DNA of 36,182 bases from Planctomycetaceae bacterium (GCA_007695205.1 REEF01000475.1:1-36182); one strand, 5' to 3'; counted from the first letter of the stretch, positions 8,242 through 16,802 are shown. The notes: generated by a model from the sequence alone, not told the origin. Numbers and translations are program-made.

Positions 8242-8723
8242 GACAAGGACACTCCTCGAAGCCGCTCGATATCTTCCCGCGTCCTCAGTTGAGCCAGGGC
8301 GTCGAAGGTTGCTTTCACGAGCGTGATGGGATTATTGGTTCCGTAACTCTTGGTCAGAATGTTTTCCACCCCGGCAGCCTCACATACGGCACGAACGGCC
8401 TGGCCCGCGATGATCCCGGTACCCGCACCGGCCGGAACCAAGACGACTCGTCCAGCCCCAAAGTGCCCATGGACCTTATGCGGAATCGTTCCATCGACGA
8501 TGCTCACCTCGACCATCTCGCGAGCCGCCTGTTTGTTGGCCTTTTCGACACTGGGAGGCACTTCATTTGCTTTGCCATAGCCCCAGCCCACTTTGCCTCG
8601 GCCGTCGCCGACCACCGTCATGGCGGCAAAACTGAAACGTCTTCCCCCCTTGACCACAGCGGCGCAGCGGCGGATCTTGACTACCTTTTCGATGTTTTCA
8701 CCGAGATTTCGATCTGTCGACAC
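8238..8723 (-). CDS. rpsE: 30S ribosomal protein S5 (uS5)
   Basis: Small-subunit protein at the mRNA entry site, important for decoding accuracy. It has 161 residues: the double-stranded RNA-binding-like N-domain with VVKGGRRFSFAAMTVVGDG and KVGWGYGKANEVP, and the C-domain with VPAGAGTGIIAGQAVRAV and SYGTNNPITLVKATFDAL. The start codon is GTG (8721-8723), with AGGAG 9 nt upstream; no better ATG is available. It lies 89 nt after rplR and overlaps rplO by 4 nt. Confidence 0.98.
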   Translation of the reverse strand: MSTDRNLGENIEKVVKIRRCAAVVKGGRRFSFAAMTVVGDGRGKVGWGYGKANEVPPSVEKANKQAAREMVEVSIVDGTIPHKVHGHFGAGRVVLVPAGAGTGIIAGQAVRAVCEAAGVENILTKSYGTNNPITLVKATFDALAQLRTREDIERLRGVSLS

Positions 8724-8812
8724 GTCTTTAAGCTCCTGGCATTCCCGTTGACGGCGAACAACACACAGGTGTTCTCACCGCTAGTGGACCCTTCATTTTG
8801 TGATAACCGAGG

Positions 8813-9181
8813 CTAGAAGGTCAATCCCGCCTCGCGAGCCGCATTCGCCAACGAAGCCACCCTTCCGTGGTATTTGGCATGACCTCGATCGAACGCGACT
8901 CGTTCCACACCGATGGCCTTCGCCTTTTCGGCGATGATCTTTCCGATGATTTCCGCCGCCGACTTGTTGCCCCCATAACGGACTTCTTCCCGGACAGCTC
9001 GGTCTCGCGTGCTGGCAGACGCCAAGGTCTTCCGGGCCATATCGTCGACGATCTGCACTCCGATGTGCTGAAGGCTGCGATGCACGGTCAAGCGCGGACA
9101 CTCGGCAGTCCCGCGGACGCGATTGCGTACATGGTGCCGCCGACGCTGCCTCCGCAATTCGATTTCTTTTTGCTTGTTCAC
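8813..9181 (-). CDS. rplR: 50S ribosomal protein L18 (uL18)
   Basis: 5S rRNA-binding protein of the central protuberance. The 122 residues show the basic N-terminus with RRRHHVRNRVRG, then PRLTVHRSLQHIGVQIVDD and the C-terminal block VAFDRGHAKYHGRVASLANAAREAGL. The start is GTG at 9179-9181 (reads MNKQKEIELRRQ); no strong Shine-Dalgarno is seen before it. It lies 66 nt after rplF. Confidence 0.97.
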   Translation of the reverse strand: MNKQKEIELRRQRRRHHVRNRVRGTAECPRLTVHRSLQHIGVQIVDDMARKTLASASTRDRAVREEVRYGGNKSAAEIIGKIIAEKAKAIGVERVAFDRGHAKYHGRVASLANAAREAGLTF

Positions 9182-9247
9182 AGTTCGCTCGTTTTACTGG
9201 TTGTTCGTGGATGGGACCTTACCTACAGCCCCGACGGCCTTCGACGA

Positions 9248-9790
9248 TTAGGTCGCGGACTTGCCCGGCTTGATCTTGACGTACTCACCCTGGTATCGCA
9301 CGCCCTTCCCCTTATAGGGCTCCGGCTTGCGGATCGCCCGCACCTCGGCGGCAAATTCTCCGACCTGCTGCTTGTCGCAACCGCGGACCACGACGTGCGT
9401 TTGATCGGGGCACTTCACATCAAGCTCTTTGGGGATCTTCTTTTGAATCTCGTTGGCAAACCCAACACGCAACTGCAACGTGTCGCCTTGCACCGCCGCC
9501 AAATAGCCGACGCCGACAATCTCCAGCCGCTTTTCGTATCCATCTTTCACGCCGATGATCATATTATTGATCAGCGAACGCGTCAGGCCGTGGAAGGCGC
9601 GGGCTTGGCGGGTGTCTTTCGTCTTGGTGACAATCACTTCGTTGGCCTGCTGGTCGATCTGGACCTGGACCTCGGGGCGATGCTCCCAATGGAGCGTGCC
9701 TTGGGGACCTTCGGCAGTCACTTTGCGACCTTCGATGGTCAGCTTGACACCGTCGAGCAGGGGGATGGGTTGATTTCCGATACGGGACAT
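9248..9790 (-). CDS. rplF: 50S ribosomal protein L6 (uL6)
   Basis: Large-subunit protein near the sarcin-ricin loop, with two similar alpha/beta domains. The 180 residues begin MSRIGNQPIPLLDGV and contain VEGPQG-like KVTAEGPQGTL, GVGYLAAVQGDTLQLRVG and the C-terminal signature RKPEPYKGKGVRYQGEYV. The start at ATG 9788-9790 matches the family. It lies 24 nt after rpsH. Confidence 0.98.
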   Translation of the reverse strand: MSRIGNQPIPLLDGVKLTIEGRKVTAEGPQGTLHWEHRPEVQVQIDQQANEVIVTKTKDTRQARAFHGLTRSLINNMIIGVKDGYEKRLEIVGVGYLAAVQGDTLQLRVGFANEIQKKIPKELDVKCPDQTHVVVRGCDKQQVGEFAAEVRAIRKPEPYKGKGVRYQGEYVKIKPGKSAT

Positions 9791-9814
9791 GGCACTAATC
9801 GTTTCTGAAACTGC

Positions 9815-10210
9815 TTACCACACTTCACACAAAACTTCGCCACCCAGGTTGCGCTGACGCGCTTCGCGGTCGCTGACCACTCCCCGGCTGGTGCTGATGA
9901 TGGAGATCCCCAGCCCATCGAGGATCGGTCTCAGGTCCTTCGCCTTGGTGTAAATACGGCGTCCCGGCTTACTGATGCGTCGGATCCGCTGGATCACGCG
10001 TTCGCCGTTGGGGCCATATTTCAGCTCGATTCGAAGTTGCGTCACCGGCGCGGCTTCCATCTCCTGCCAATCCCAAATGTAGCCCTCGCGTTTGAGGACA
10101 TCTGCCAAGCCTCGCTTGACTTTGGAGATGGGCATGTCGACGTAGGGGCGCTCGACTCCTACCGCGTTACGGATGCGGGTCAACATATCGGCGATCGGGT
10201 CAGTCATCAT
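9815..10210 (-). CDS. rpsH: 30S ribosomal protein S8 (uS8)
   Basis: Primary 16S rRNA-binding protein of the central domain; in E. coli it also represses the spc operon, which has not been shown here. The 131 residues contain [13 protein letters not shown] at the N-terminus and SRPGRR-like SKPGRRIY followed by [18 protein letters not shown] and the final GGEVLCEVW. Two adjacent ATG codons (10208-10210 and 10205-10207) are possible starts. It lies 18 nt after rpsN. Confidence 0.98.
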   Translation of the reverse strand: MMTDPIADMLTRIRNAVGVERPYVDMPISKVKRGLADVLKREGYIWDWQEMEAAPVTQLRIELKYGPNGERVIQRIRRISKPGRRIYTKAKDLRPILDGLGISIISTSRGVVSDREARQRNLGGEVLCEVW

Positions 10211-10228
10211 GGGGGTTAAACTCTCCCT

Positions 10229-10414
10229 TTACCAGCTCGACTTTCGGACACCGGGGATCAATCCCTGGTCGGCCAACTTGCGAAAACAGATCCGGCAGAT
10301 GCCGAACTTTCGGTAGACCGCCCGGGGCCTGCCGCAAAGTTTGCAACGCCGTACCAGACGGGTAGAAAACTTGGGCTCGCGCCGAGCTTTGGCAATCTTC
10401 GATTTACTAGCCAC
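10229..10414 (-). CDS. rpsN: 30S ribosomal protein S14 (uS14), short zinc-binding type
   Basis: Small-subunit head protein. At 61 residues it is the short C+ form with a zinc ribbon: C24, C27, C40 and C43 in [20 protein letters not shown]. The C-terminus [15 protein letters not shown] is typical. The start is GTG (10412-10414, [12 protein letters not shown]), with only a weak AGGTAAC upstream. It is flanked by rplE (82 nt) and rpsH (18 nt). Confidence 0.97.
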   Translation of the reverse strand: MASKSKIAKARREPKFSTRLVRRCKLCGRPRAVYRKFGICRICFRKLADQGLIPGVRKSSW

Positions 10415-10496
10415 AGACTGTTACCTGTTTGGGATAGGATGGATCGAATCTAAGGTACATTACACATTCTCCTGGTCGGAACCGCCGAAGCGGGCA

Positions 10497-11057
10497 TCAA
10501 GCGGCCGCCGATTCCTCACGCTGAAAGGGCAGCCCCAAACGCGTCAGCAGTTCCAGCGCTTCCTGGTCGCTGGCACATGCGGTCACGATGGTGATATTCA
10601 TGCCCTGGACCCGCAAAAACTTGTCAGGATTCAATTCGGGGAAGACCAACTGTTCGGACAGCCCGAGACTATAGTTGCCACTACCATCGAAGGCGGTCCG
10701 GCTGATCCCACGAAAGTCGCGCACTCGCGGCAGCGCCACCGAAACCAAGCGGTCCAGGAACTCCCACATGCGTGCTCGCCGCAAACTGACTTTGCAGCCG
10801 ATGGGCATGCCTTCGCGCAAGCGGAACCCGGCCACGCTCTTTCGTGCATGGGTGATGATCGGCTTCTGGCCGGTGATCTGGGTCATCGCATCGACGGCCA
10901 TCTCCAGGTGTTTCTTCTCCTGGATCGCCGAGCCAACCCCCATGTTGAGCACGATCTTTTCCAAACGCGGCAGCGATAACCGATTGGACCGCCCCAGGCT
11001 TTCTACCAGGGCCGGCAGGATTTCGGTTTCGTATTTTTCTTTCAGACGCGGGGCCAT
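10497..11057 (-). CDS. rplE: 50S ribosomal protein L5 (uL5)
   Basis: 5S rRNA-binding protein of the central protuberance; contacts P-site tRNA and S13. The 186 residues contain the family blocks LEKIVLNMGVG, ITGQKPIITHARKSVAGFRLREG and MPIGCKVSLRR, then LPRVRDFRGISRTAFDGSGNYSLGL. The C-terminus is MNITIVTACASDQEALELLTRLGLPF. The start at ATG 11055-11057 lies only 5 nt after rplX, so the pair is probably coupled. Confidence 0.98.
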   Translation of the reverse strand: MAPRLKEKYETEILPALVESLGRSNRLSLPRLEKIVLNMGVGSAIQEKKHLEMAVDAMTQITGQKPIITHARKSVAGFRLREGMPIGCKVSLRRARMWEFLDRLVSVALPRVRDFRGISRTAFDGSGNYSLGLSEQLVFPELNPDKFLRVQGMNITIVTACASDQEALELLTRLGLPFQREESAAA

Positions 11058-11062
11058 GTTGT

Positions 11063-11413
11063 TTACGTCTCCTTGGCGTAGCTAGGACGCGGCGGACTGA
11101 TGATTCCCAGCGAGGCACCGCTACGTTTGGCGAAACGTTCCTTGGAACCGTCTGCCAGGTACCGATAACCAATCCGCGTGGGCTGGTTGGTCTTCGGGCA
11201 GATCACCATCACGTTCGATGCGGGCACAGGCATCTCTTTACTCAGACGCCCGCCCTGCGGATTCTTTTGACTCCGCCGCACATGCTTGTAGACTCGATTG
11301 ACACCTTCGACGACCACCTTGTTCGCCCCGGCATCCACCGCCAGCACTTTGCCTCGCTGACCGGCATCGTCACCGCACACGACCATCACAATATCGTCGA
11401 CTTTGATACGCAT
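11063..11413 (-). CDS. rplX: 50S ribosomal protein L24 (uL24)
   Basis: Assembly-initiating large-subunit protein with a KOW motif (DIVMVVCGDDAGQRGKVLAVD) and the following VEGVNRVYKHVRRSQKNPQGG. C-terminal PTRIGYRYLADGSKERFAKRSG is also typical. It has 116 residues from ATG 11411-11413, slightly more than E. coli because of a C-terminal extension. The ATG overlaps the rplN stop by one base (TGATG), so I preferred it to the preceding in-frame GTG. Confidence 0.97.
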   Translation of the reverse strand: MRIKVDDIVMVVCGDDAGQRGKVLAVDAGANKVVVEGVNRVYKHVRRSQKNPQGGRLSKEMPVPASNVMVICPKTNQPTRIGYRYLADGSKERFAKRSGASLGIISPPRPSYAKET

Positions 11414-11781
11414 CACAGCACCTCACTCGCCAAGCTGACGATCTTCATAAAGTTGCGTTCGCGCAGTTCGCGGGCCACGGCACCGAAGATGCGCGTTCCG
11501 CGGGGGTTCTTTTCGTTGTCGATAATGACGACCGCGTTACTGTCGAACCGAATGTAGCTGCCATCGGGTCGCCGAGTCGGTTGTTTGCAGCGTACGATCA
11601 CAGCTCGGACCACCGACTTCTTTTTGATGTCGCTGCCGGGGATGACGCTCTTGACACTGCAGACGATGATGTCCCCGAGGCCGGCAACGCGGCGCCGGGA
11701 GCCTCCCAGCACCTTGATGCACTGCACTTCTTTCGCCCCGGTGTTATCAGCCACCTGCAGGCGTGTCTCTTGCTGAATCAT
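11413..11781 (-). CDS. rplN: 50S ribosomal protein L14 (uL14)
   Basis: Large-subunit protein that helps form intersubunit bridges and binds silencing factor RsfS in other bacteria. The 122 residues are highly conserved: [59 protein letters not shown] and the end [12 protein letters not shown]. It lies 6 nt after rpsQ, and its TGA stop overlaps the rplX start. Confidence 0.99.
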   Translation of the reverse strand: MIQQETRLQVADNTGAKEVQCIKVLGGSRRRVAGLGDIIVCSVKSVIPGSDIKKKSVVRAVIVRCKQPTRRPDGSYIRFDSNAVVIIDNEKNPRGTRIFGAVARELRERNFMKIVSLASEVL

Positions 11782-11787
11782 AGCCGG

Positions 11788-12102
11788 TTATCCCTCTTGT
11801 ATGTCGTTCTCTTGCCCGCCCTGCTGCGCGGCAGCCCGCAAGGCAGCCAGGTCGACGGCTGTCGATTTCTCCAGCACCCGCACCAATTCCCAGCGTTTCG
11901 ATTTGGAACGGGGGCGGGATTCGATGATCTCCACCCGATCTCCCACAGCAGACTCTTGCGTCTCGTCGTGCACATGGCAGACGGTCCGTTCCCGAATGAA
12001 CTTCCCATAGATGGGATGTTTCACCAGTCGCGGAATCTCGACGACACGTGTCTTTTCCATCTTGTCACTGGTGACGATACCGACAGCAACTCGTTTTGGC
12101 AT
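11788..12102 (-). CDS. rpsQ: 30S ribosomal protein S17 (uS17)
   Basis: OB-fold protein that binds the 5' domain of 16S rRNA early in assembly. It shows [32 protein letters not shown] and [22 protein letters not shown]. At 104 residues it is about 20 longer than the E. coli protein; the extra part is a C-terminal tail with Ala and Gln ([18 protein letters not shown]). It lies 6 nt after rpmC and 6 nt before rplN. Confidence 0.98.
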   Translation of the reverse strand: MPKRVAVGIVTSDKMEKTRVVEIPRLVKHPIYGKFIRERTVCHVHDETQESAVGDRVEIIESRPRSKSKRWELVRVLEKSTAVDLAALRAAAQQGGQENDIQEG

Positions 12103-12108
12103 GGCTGC

Positions 12109-12312
12109 TCAATTTCCTTGTACGCTCATCTCGCGTTGTCGTTGAATGGTCTTGATCTGGGCGACCATGCGGCGGTGCCTTCGTAATTCGCTGGGCGCGT
12201 CGAGTCGCTCGGTTTGCGACTGAATGCGCAACCGAAACAGGTTTTCGCAGGCATCGCGAAGCTGCAACTGCAACTGTTCGTCGCTCATTTCACGCAATTC
12301 GGAAACTTTCAT
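12109..12312 (-). CDS. rpmC: 50S ribosomal protein L29 (uL29)
   Basis: Small helical-hairpin protein beside L23 at the polypeptide exit. The 67 residues begin MKVSELREMSDEQLQLQL and carry the FRLRIQSQTERLDAPSELR and RRMVAQIKTIQRQRE blocks. ATG at 12310-12312 is preceded by the purine-rich AAGGAAGGA. It lies 20 nt after rplP. Confidence 0.97.
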   Translation of the reverse strand: MKVSELREMSDEQLQLQLRDACENLFRLRIQSQTERLDAPSELRRHRRMVAQIKTIQRQREMSVQGN

Positions 12313-12332
12313 TTCGGCATCCTTCCTTTCGC

Positions 12333-12749
12333 TCAGGCGGGTCGCCGTCTCACGAACCGTACGGGGATGGGCATCTTGTGGGCCAGTCGGGCAAAACAGA
12401 CCTTGGCCTGCTGCTCGGTGACCCCACCCAACTCGTACAGTACCGTACCGGGTTTGACTACTGCCGCCCAGAACTCAGGTTCGCCTTTGCCCTTGCCCAT
12501 CCGGGTCTCCAAGGGCGTCGACGTGACGGATTTGTGGGGGAATATGCGGATGTACAATCGGCCCTCGCCACGCACATATTGCTGGGCGGCGATACGCCCC
12601 GCTTCGATTGTCTGCGCTTTGATCCATCCGCCCTGGAGCGCCTGGAGACCAAAATCGCCGAAGACAACCTTGTTGCCGCGGGTCGCGTTACCTTTTATAC
12701 GTCCTCTTTGGCTTTTTCGATGTTTGACTCGCTTCGGCATCAGGGCCAT
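12333..12749 (-). CDS. rplP: 50S ribosomal protein L16 (uL16)
   Basis: Central-protuberance protein that positions A-site tRNA. The 138 residues include MPKRVKHRKSQRGRIKGNA, FGDFGLQAL, RIFPHKSVTSTPLETRMGKGKG and the final KMPIPVRFVRR. The start at ATG 12747-12749 has AAGGAG 9 nt upstream. ATG at 12738-12740 is a possible alternative three codons later. Its first 20 codons overlap the 3' end of rpsC in another frame, and its ribosome binding site lies wholly inside rpsC. Confidence 0.97.
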   Translation of the reverse strand: MALMPKRVKHRKSQRGRIKGNATRGNKVVFGDFGLQALQGGWIKAQTIEAGRIAAQQYVRGEGRLYIRIFPHKSVTSTPLETRMGKGKGEPEFWAAVVKPGTVLYELGGVTEQQAKVCFARLAHKMPIPVRFVRRRPA

Positions 12750-13401
12750 CGAAACTGTCTCCTTCGTACATACCTTGGTTGATCCACACTTGGACTCCGA
12801 TATGCCCCTGAGCCGTCTTGGCTTCGGCGAAACCGTAGTCGATCTTCGCCCGCAACGTGCTCAGAGGAATCGAGCCCATAATCTGTTTTTCTCGCCGTGC
12901 CATTTCGGCACCGCCCAACCGGCCTGCCAACTGGATCTTGATCCCCTTGGCACCGGCGTCCATCGTCAGTTCCATCGATCGTTTCATGGTCCGGCGAAAA
13001 CTGGCTCGCCGTCCCAATTGCTGCGCGATGTCTTCCGCCACCAACTGAGCCCGGATCTCGGGCCGATGGATCTCCTCGATCTTCAAGTTGACGCGACGGC
13101 CGATCAGGTTTTGCAGGTCCTCCTGCAGCAATTCCACCTCTTGCCCCTTCTTACCAATGATCAATCCTGGCCGGGCAACGTGCAGGATGACCTTCACTTC
13201 GTCTCGCGTCCGCTCGATGTCGATCCGATCGATGCCAGCGTTGCGATACTGCGATTTCTGTGGGTGGTGTTTGATGTAACGTCGGATCTTCTGGTCCTCG
13301 ACCAACAGTTCCGCGAAGTCCTGCTTCGAAGCGTACCAACGGCTTTTCCAGCCCGTCATGACGCCCGTACGAAATGCCACCGGATTGACTTTCTGACCCA
13401 T
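12688..13401 (-). CDS. rpsC: 30S ribosomal protein S3 (uS3), with C-terminal tail overlapping L16
   Basis: mRNA-entry protein of the small subunit, with part of the helicase activity. It has 237 residues: start MGQKVNPVAFRTG, a KH domain with the GxxG loop in PGLIIGKKGQEVE, then RASFRRTMKRSMELTMDAGAKGI and AGRLGGAEMARREK. After the usual core ends near GVQVWINQG, a polar tail of about 27 residues (EGDSFDGPDAEASQTSKK and KPKRTYKR) continues 62 nt into rplP. It lies 3 nt after rplV. Confidence 0.97.
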   Translation of the reverse strand: MGQKVNPVAFRTGVMTGWKSRWYASKQDFAELLVEDQKIRRYIKHHPQKSQYRNAGIDRIDIERTRDEVKVILHVARPGLIIGKKGQEVELLQEDLQNLIGRRVNLKIEEIHRPEIRAQLVAEDIAQQLGRRASFRRTMKRSMELTMDAGAKGIKIQLAGRLGGAEMARREKQIMGSIPLSTLRAKIDYGFAEAKTAQGHIGVQVWINQGMYEGDSFDGPDAEASQTSKKPKRTYKR

Positions 13402-13404
13402 AAC

Positions 13405-13758
13405 TCAGATCTCGTCGATTGTTGCCAGTTTGATGTGAATGTGCGCCATCCGCCGCTTGATCATGAATGCCATCCCGCGAGCTCGTGGCCGGACACGCTT
13501 GAACATCGGACCATTATCGATCCGTGCCTCGGCGACCAACAGCCCTTCGACATCCACCGTTCGATCCCGAGTCTGGTCCGAATCCTGAGCATTTCCCAAC
13601 GCGCTGCGGATCACCTTTTCCAGGAGCCGGGCTCCGCGCTGCGGCTGGTACTGCAGCAGATCCAGCGCTTCGTCGGCATACTTGCCGCGGATCATATCCG
13701 CCAGTGGCCGGACTTTCCGCGCACTGATGCGTGCGAATCGATGAGTTGCTTGAAACAT
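13405..13758 (-). CDS. rplV: 50S ribosomal protein L22 (uL22)
   Basis: Lines the nascent-peptide tunnel together with L4 through a long beta-hairpin. The 117 residues show RFARISARKVRPLADMIRG, LLEKVIRSALGNAQ and the hairpin PMFKRVRPRARGMAFMIKRR, ending in SHI-like AHIHIKLATID. ATG at 13756-13758. It lies 17 nt after rpsS. Confidence 0.98.
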   Translation of the reverse strand: MFQATHRFARISARKVRPLADMIRGKYADEALDLLQYQPQRGARLLEKVIRSALGNAQDSDQTRDRTVDVEGLLVAEARIDNGPMFKRVRPRARGMAFMIKRRMAHIHIKLATIDEI

Positions 13759-13775
13759 CGTCCCGTACTTTCCTG

Positions 13776-14045
13776 TTAACGCTTCCCTTTGCCACCGTGA
13801 CCACGAAAGATACGCGTCGGGGCGAATTCACCTAGTTTATGTCCCACCATATCCTCGGTCACGAAGACCTTCATATGGATCTTCCCATTGTGTACCAGAA
13901 ACGTATGCCCGACAAACTCCGGGACGATCGTGCAGGCGCGAGCCCACGTCTTGATCGGTTCCTTGGTTCCCGCCTCGTCCTGCAACTGAACCTTGTGGAA
14001 CAGCTTGAAGTTGACGAAGGGACCTTTTTTCAATGACCTGCTCAT
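13776..14045 (-). CDS. rpsS: 30S ribosomal protein S19 (uS19)
   Basis: Small-subunit head protein, in contact with S13 and near A-site tRNA. The 89 residues start [19 protein letters not shown] and contain [20 protein letters not shown] and [19 protein letters not shown], all diagnostic. ATG at 14043-14045, 18 nt after rplB. Confidence 0.98.
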   Translation of the reverse strand: MSRSLKKGPFVNFKLFHKVQLQDEAGTKEPIKTWARACTIVPEFVGHTFLVHNGKIHMKVFVTEDMVGHKLGEFAPTRIFRGHGGKGKR

Positions 14046-14063
14046 GCCTAACGATCACTCCGG

Positions 14064-14924
14064 TTAGCGTTTGATCTTCAACTGGCCATAACGTTTGGAT
14101 CGCCGTCGCCGCACGATCGCGGCATTGGACGGCTTACGTTTCTTACGTGTCGCCCCGCCTTTGGCGGGCTTGCCGGTCGGGCTGACCGGATGTCGACCGC
14201 CCTTGGTGCGTCCTTCACCGCCACCGTGCGGATGGTCGATGGGGTTCATGGCCGTGCCGCGAACATGCGGTCGTCGACCCAGCCAGCGATTACGCCCTGC
14301 TTTGCCCAATTCGATATTCATGTGGTCCGCATTGCCGACCTTGCCAATCGTCGCTCGGCAGTTGGACGGAACTCGCCGGATCTCGCCGCTGGGCAACGTG
14401 ATCTGCGCCCACGTCGCTTCCCGAGCCACCAGCGTCGCGCTGGTACCCGCACTGCGGCACAGCGTACCACCCTGGCCGGGCAGCAGTTCGATATTGTGAA
14501 TATCCGCACCCAACGGAATCCGCTTCAACGGCAGGCAATTGCCTACCGAAGGCGGTGCGTCGGGACCGTTTTCGATCCGATCGCCTTCCTTCAACCCATC
14601 CGGAGCCAGAATGTAACGTTTCTCTCCGTCCACGTAATGCAATAAAGCGATCCTGGCGCTGCGATTGGGATCGTATTGGATGGAATGCACTCGAGCCACC
14701 ACCCCGTCTTTGTTGCGTCGGAAGTCGATGATCCGGTACTGACGCTTGTGCCCGCCACCTCGATGACGCACCGTGATCTTGCCCTGGTTGTTACGGCCGC
14801 CGGTCTTCTTCAGCGGACGAAGCAAGGATTTCTCGGGCTTGGCACCGGGGGTCAGTTCCGCAAAGTCGCTGACGCTTGCGCCGCGACGCCCGGGGCTGGT
14901 CGGTTTGTATTGTTTGAGTCCCAT
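14064..14924 (-). CDS. rplB: 50S ribosomal protein L2 (uL2)
   Basis: Large-subunit protein near the peptidyl-transferase centre, needed for subunit association. At 286 residues it has the usual length. Visible are [38 protein letters not shown], the SH3-like second domain with [20 protein letters not shown], and [19 protein letters not shown] with the conserved histidine near the active site. ATG at 14922-14924; 42 nt after rplW. Confidence 0.99.
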   Translation of the reverse strand: MGLKQYKPTSPGRRGASVSDFAELTPGAKPEKSLLRPLKKTGGRNNQGKITVRHRGGGHKRQYRIIDFRRNKDGVVARVHSIQYDPNRSARIALLHYVDGEKRYILAPDGLKEGDRIENGPDAPPSVGNCLPLKRIPLGADIHNIELLPGQGGTLCRSAGTSATLVAREATWAQITLPSGEIRRVPSNCRATIGKVGNADHMNIELGKAGRNRWLGRRPHVRGTAMNPIDHPHGGGEGRTKGGRHPVSPTGKPAKGGATRKKRKPSNAAIVRRRRSKRYGQLKIKR

Positions 14925-14966
14925 GATGATTCTCGACCGTTTTTTATCTTCGTGGTTTCCGATGAC

Positions 14967-15293
14967 TTAGAAGAAGTTGATCCGATGTTCCTGGTCCAGA
15001 GTCACCACGGCTTTCTTCCAGTCCTTGGTATAGCCTTTGCGAAAACGGTGGCGACGGGGCTTTCCGGCGCGATTCATCGTCCGCACTTTGACCACCCGCA
15101 CATTGAACAGCGTTTCCACCGCCTGACGGACATCCTCCTTGTTCGCCAGCGGATTGACCTCAAAGGCGTATTGGTTCAGTTCGCTCGAACCATAGACGCC
15201 CTTTTCGGTCACCAGAGGACGAAGGATGATCTGATGGGCGCTTAACATCGCCGAGGTCTTTTTGCTTGTTTTGCCGGTTTGCGTCGCCACCAT
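14967..15293 (-). CDS. rplW: 50S ribosomal protein L23 (uL23)
   Basis: Tunnel-exit protein that docks trigger factor and SRP. The core has IILRPLVTEKGVY, NQYAFEVNPLANKEDVRQAV, VVKVRTMNRAGKPRRHRFRKG and DWKKAVVTL. The 108 residues include a Thr/Lys-rich N-terminal extension of about 17 residues before the usual start region. ATG at 15291-15293 lies only 2 nt after the rplD stop. Confidence 0.97.
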   Translation of the reverse strand: MVATQTGKTSKKTSAMLSAHQIILRPLVTEKGVYGSSELNQYAFEVNPLANKEDVRQAVETLFNVRVVKVRTMNRAGKPRRHRFRKGYTKDWKKAVVTLDQEHRINFF

Positions 15294-15295
15294 GG

Positions 15296-15964
15296 TTATG
15301 CCTCAACTTCCGCTTCGTTCGTGTCTGTTGTCGCACCAGCCTGAACTTTCCCGGTCAGAGCATCCAAAGCCGCTTTGGTCACCAGCATCCGTTCGGGCGT
15401 CAGCACATTCAGCACATTCAGGTCGGACGCTCGCGAGATCGTCACTCGGTCGATATTCCGCGCGCTGCGATAAACATTGACATCATGCTGGGCGGTCGTC
15501 ACCAACGTGCTCCGCCCGACCAACTGCAGCGCTTTGAGGATCGCGAACATCTCGCGGGTTCGAGGCTCTGAAAAGGCTAAATCGTCGATCACGACCATGC
15601 TGCCGCTGTTGATCTTCGCCGCGATCGCCATCCGAGTCGCCGCACGAACGGCCTTCTTGGGCATTCGAAACGAATAATCTCGATTGCGAACCGGATGAAT
15701 GTGCCCACCGCCGCGGCGGATGCCCGACCTGCGATGCCCAGCACGAGCGTTGCCCGTACCCTTTTGCCGATACAGCTTTTTCGTCGAGCCGGCTACCTGG
15801 CCACGCGACTTCGTGCGCGCCGACCCTTGGCGTCGATTCGCCTGGTACATCACCACGGCTTCGTGCAGAAGCTGCTTATTGATGCGCGGCGCCAACTCGG
15901 ACAGGTCGAGTTCGTATGTACCGACCTCGACTCCATTGCGATCGTAGATGGGAAGCGTAGTCAT
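15296..15964 (-). CDS. rplD: 50S ribosomal protein L4 (uL4)
   Basis: Tunnel protein with a long extended loop; in E. coli it also controls its own operon by attenuation, which is not shown here. The 222 residues contain the loop KSRGQVAGSTKKLYRQKGTG followed by RAGHRRSGIRRGGGHIHP, and the globular part with VRAATRMAIAAKI. The C-terminus has an extra acidic tail (TTDTNEAEVEA). ATG at 15962-15964, 8 nt after rplC. Confidence 0.98.
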   Translation of the reverse strand: MTTLPIYDRNGVEVGTYELDLSELAPRINKQLLHEAVVMYQANRRQGSARTKSRGQVAGSTKKLYRQKGTGNARAGHRRSGIRRGGGHIHPVRNRDYSFRMPKKAVRAATRMAIAAKINSGSMVVIDDLAFSEPRTREMFAILKALQLVGRSTLVTTAQHDVNVYRSARNIDRVTISRASDLNVLNVLTPERMLVTKAALDALTGKVQAGATTDTNEAEVEA

Positions 15965-15972
15965 GGTGATCC

Positions 15973-16686
15973 CTAACCAACCTTATTTGTTTCACGAATG
16001 ACGACATAACCGCCACTCGGGCCCGGCACCGCGCCACGGACCAGCAGCAGATGATTTTCGGGGTCCAAGCGAACTACCCTGAGATTGCGAACCGTATTGC
16101 GCTGGTTGCCGTACTGCCCGGCCATCCGAATGCCCTTGAACAACCGACTTGGATCGGCGCTCATGCCCGTGCTTCCCGCGTGACGATGGACTTTTTTCAC
16201 GCCGTGCGATGCCCGCTGACCGGCGAAATTGTGACGACGCATCACGCCCGAATAGCCGCGGCCCTTGCTGGTGCCCACAACGTCGACCGCTCGAACCCCC
16301 TCCAGGGACTGGACCGTCACCTGCTGCCCCACCTGAGCGTCTTCGACCGGCCCGCGGAGCTCGCGAATGAACTTCTTGGGTTCGCACCCAGCTTTGGCAG
16401 GGAGAACAGCACCGGCGGACGAGCGGCGTTTGGCTCGCTTGCTTCCGAAGTTGGCAACATGACCACGTTCTGACCGACTGGCTTGGCTGGCGCGAATCCG
16501 CTTGCCACGGGGACGCTTCTTGTCTAGAAACCCCAGTTGCACGGCTTCGTATTTGTCTCGCTCCAAGGTTTTCAATTGGAGCACATGACACGGACCCGCC
16601 TGTAGCACCGTCACGGGAATGGCGCGTCCGGATTCGTCGTAAATCTGAGTCATGCCGACTTTAACGCCGAGAATGCCTTTCACCAT
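15973..16686 (-). CDS. rplC: 50S ribosomal protein L3 (uL3)
   Basis: Early-assembly large-subunit protein reaching toward the peptidyl-transferase centre. From MVKGILGVKVGMTQIYDESG it has 237 residues, about 30 more than E. coli, because of a basic loop with KRIRASQASRSERGHVANFG and nearby residues. The signature RGYSGVMRRHNFAGQRASHG and the MAGQYGNQRNTVRNLRVVR block are intact. ATG at 16684-16686 fits the family; an in-frame upstream start would add 36 residues without any homology. It is separated from rpsJ by a 173-nt gap that contains a possible stem-loop. Confidence 0.98.
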   Translation of the reverse strand: MVKGILGVKVGMTQIYDESGRAIPVTVLQAGPCHVLQLKTLERDKYEAVQLGFLDKKRPRGKRIRASQASRSERGHVANFGSKRAKRRSSAGAVLPAKAGCEPKKFIRELRGPVEDAQVGQQVTVQSLEGVRAVDVVGTSKGRGYSGVMRRHNFAGQRASHGVKKVHRHAGSTGMSADPSRLFKGIRMAGQYGNQRNTVRNLRVVRLDPENHLLLVRGAVPGPSGGYVVIRETNKVG

Positions 16687-16739
16687 CGGTCGAATTCCTA
16701 ATACTATGGTCGGTTGCCTGCGGGAGTCTGAGAACGCGC

Positions 16740-16802
16740 CTGTAGCCGCGATGGACTTCAAGTGTTCGGCGGGCTGCCGCCAACCGAACCGCAATGCTAC
16801 AG
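16740..16802 (-). promoter_or_regulatory. Possible leader stem-loop in the rpsJ-rplC gap
   Basis: The 173-nt gap between S10 and L3 is long for this tightly packed cluster. It holds an outer inverted repeat CTGTAGC (16740-16746) / GCTACAG (16796-16802) and an inner one GTTCGG (16764-16769) / CCGAAC (16784-16789). Together they could fold into a nested hairpin in the mRNA upstream of rplC. A role in translational or attenuation control is inference; a processing site or chance is also possible. Confidence 0.35.

Noticed and set aside
12214-13779. 521-codon plus-strand frame antisense to rpmC-rplV
   Set aside because: It is a shadow of the highly biased ribosomal genes on the other strand; no domain is recognised.
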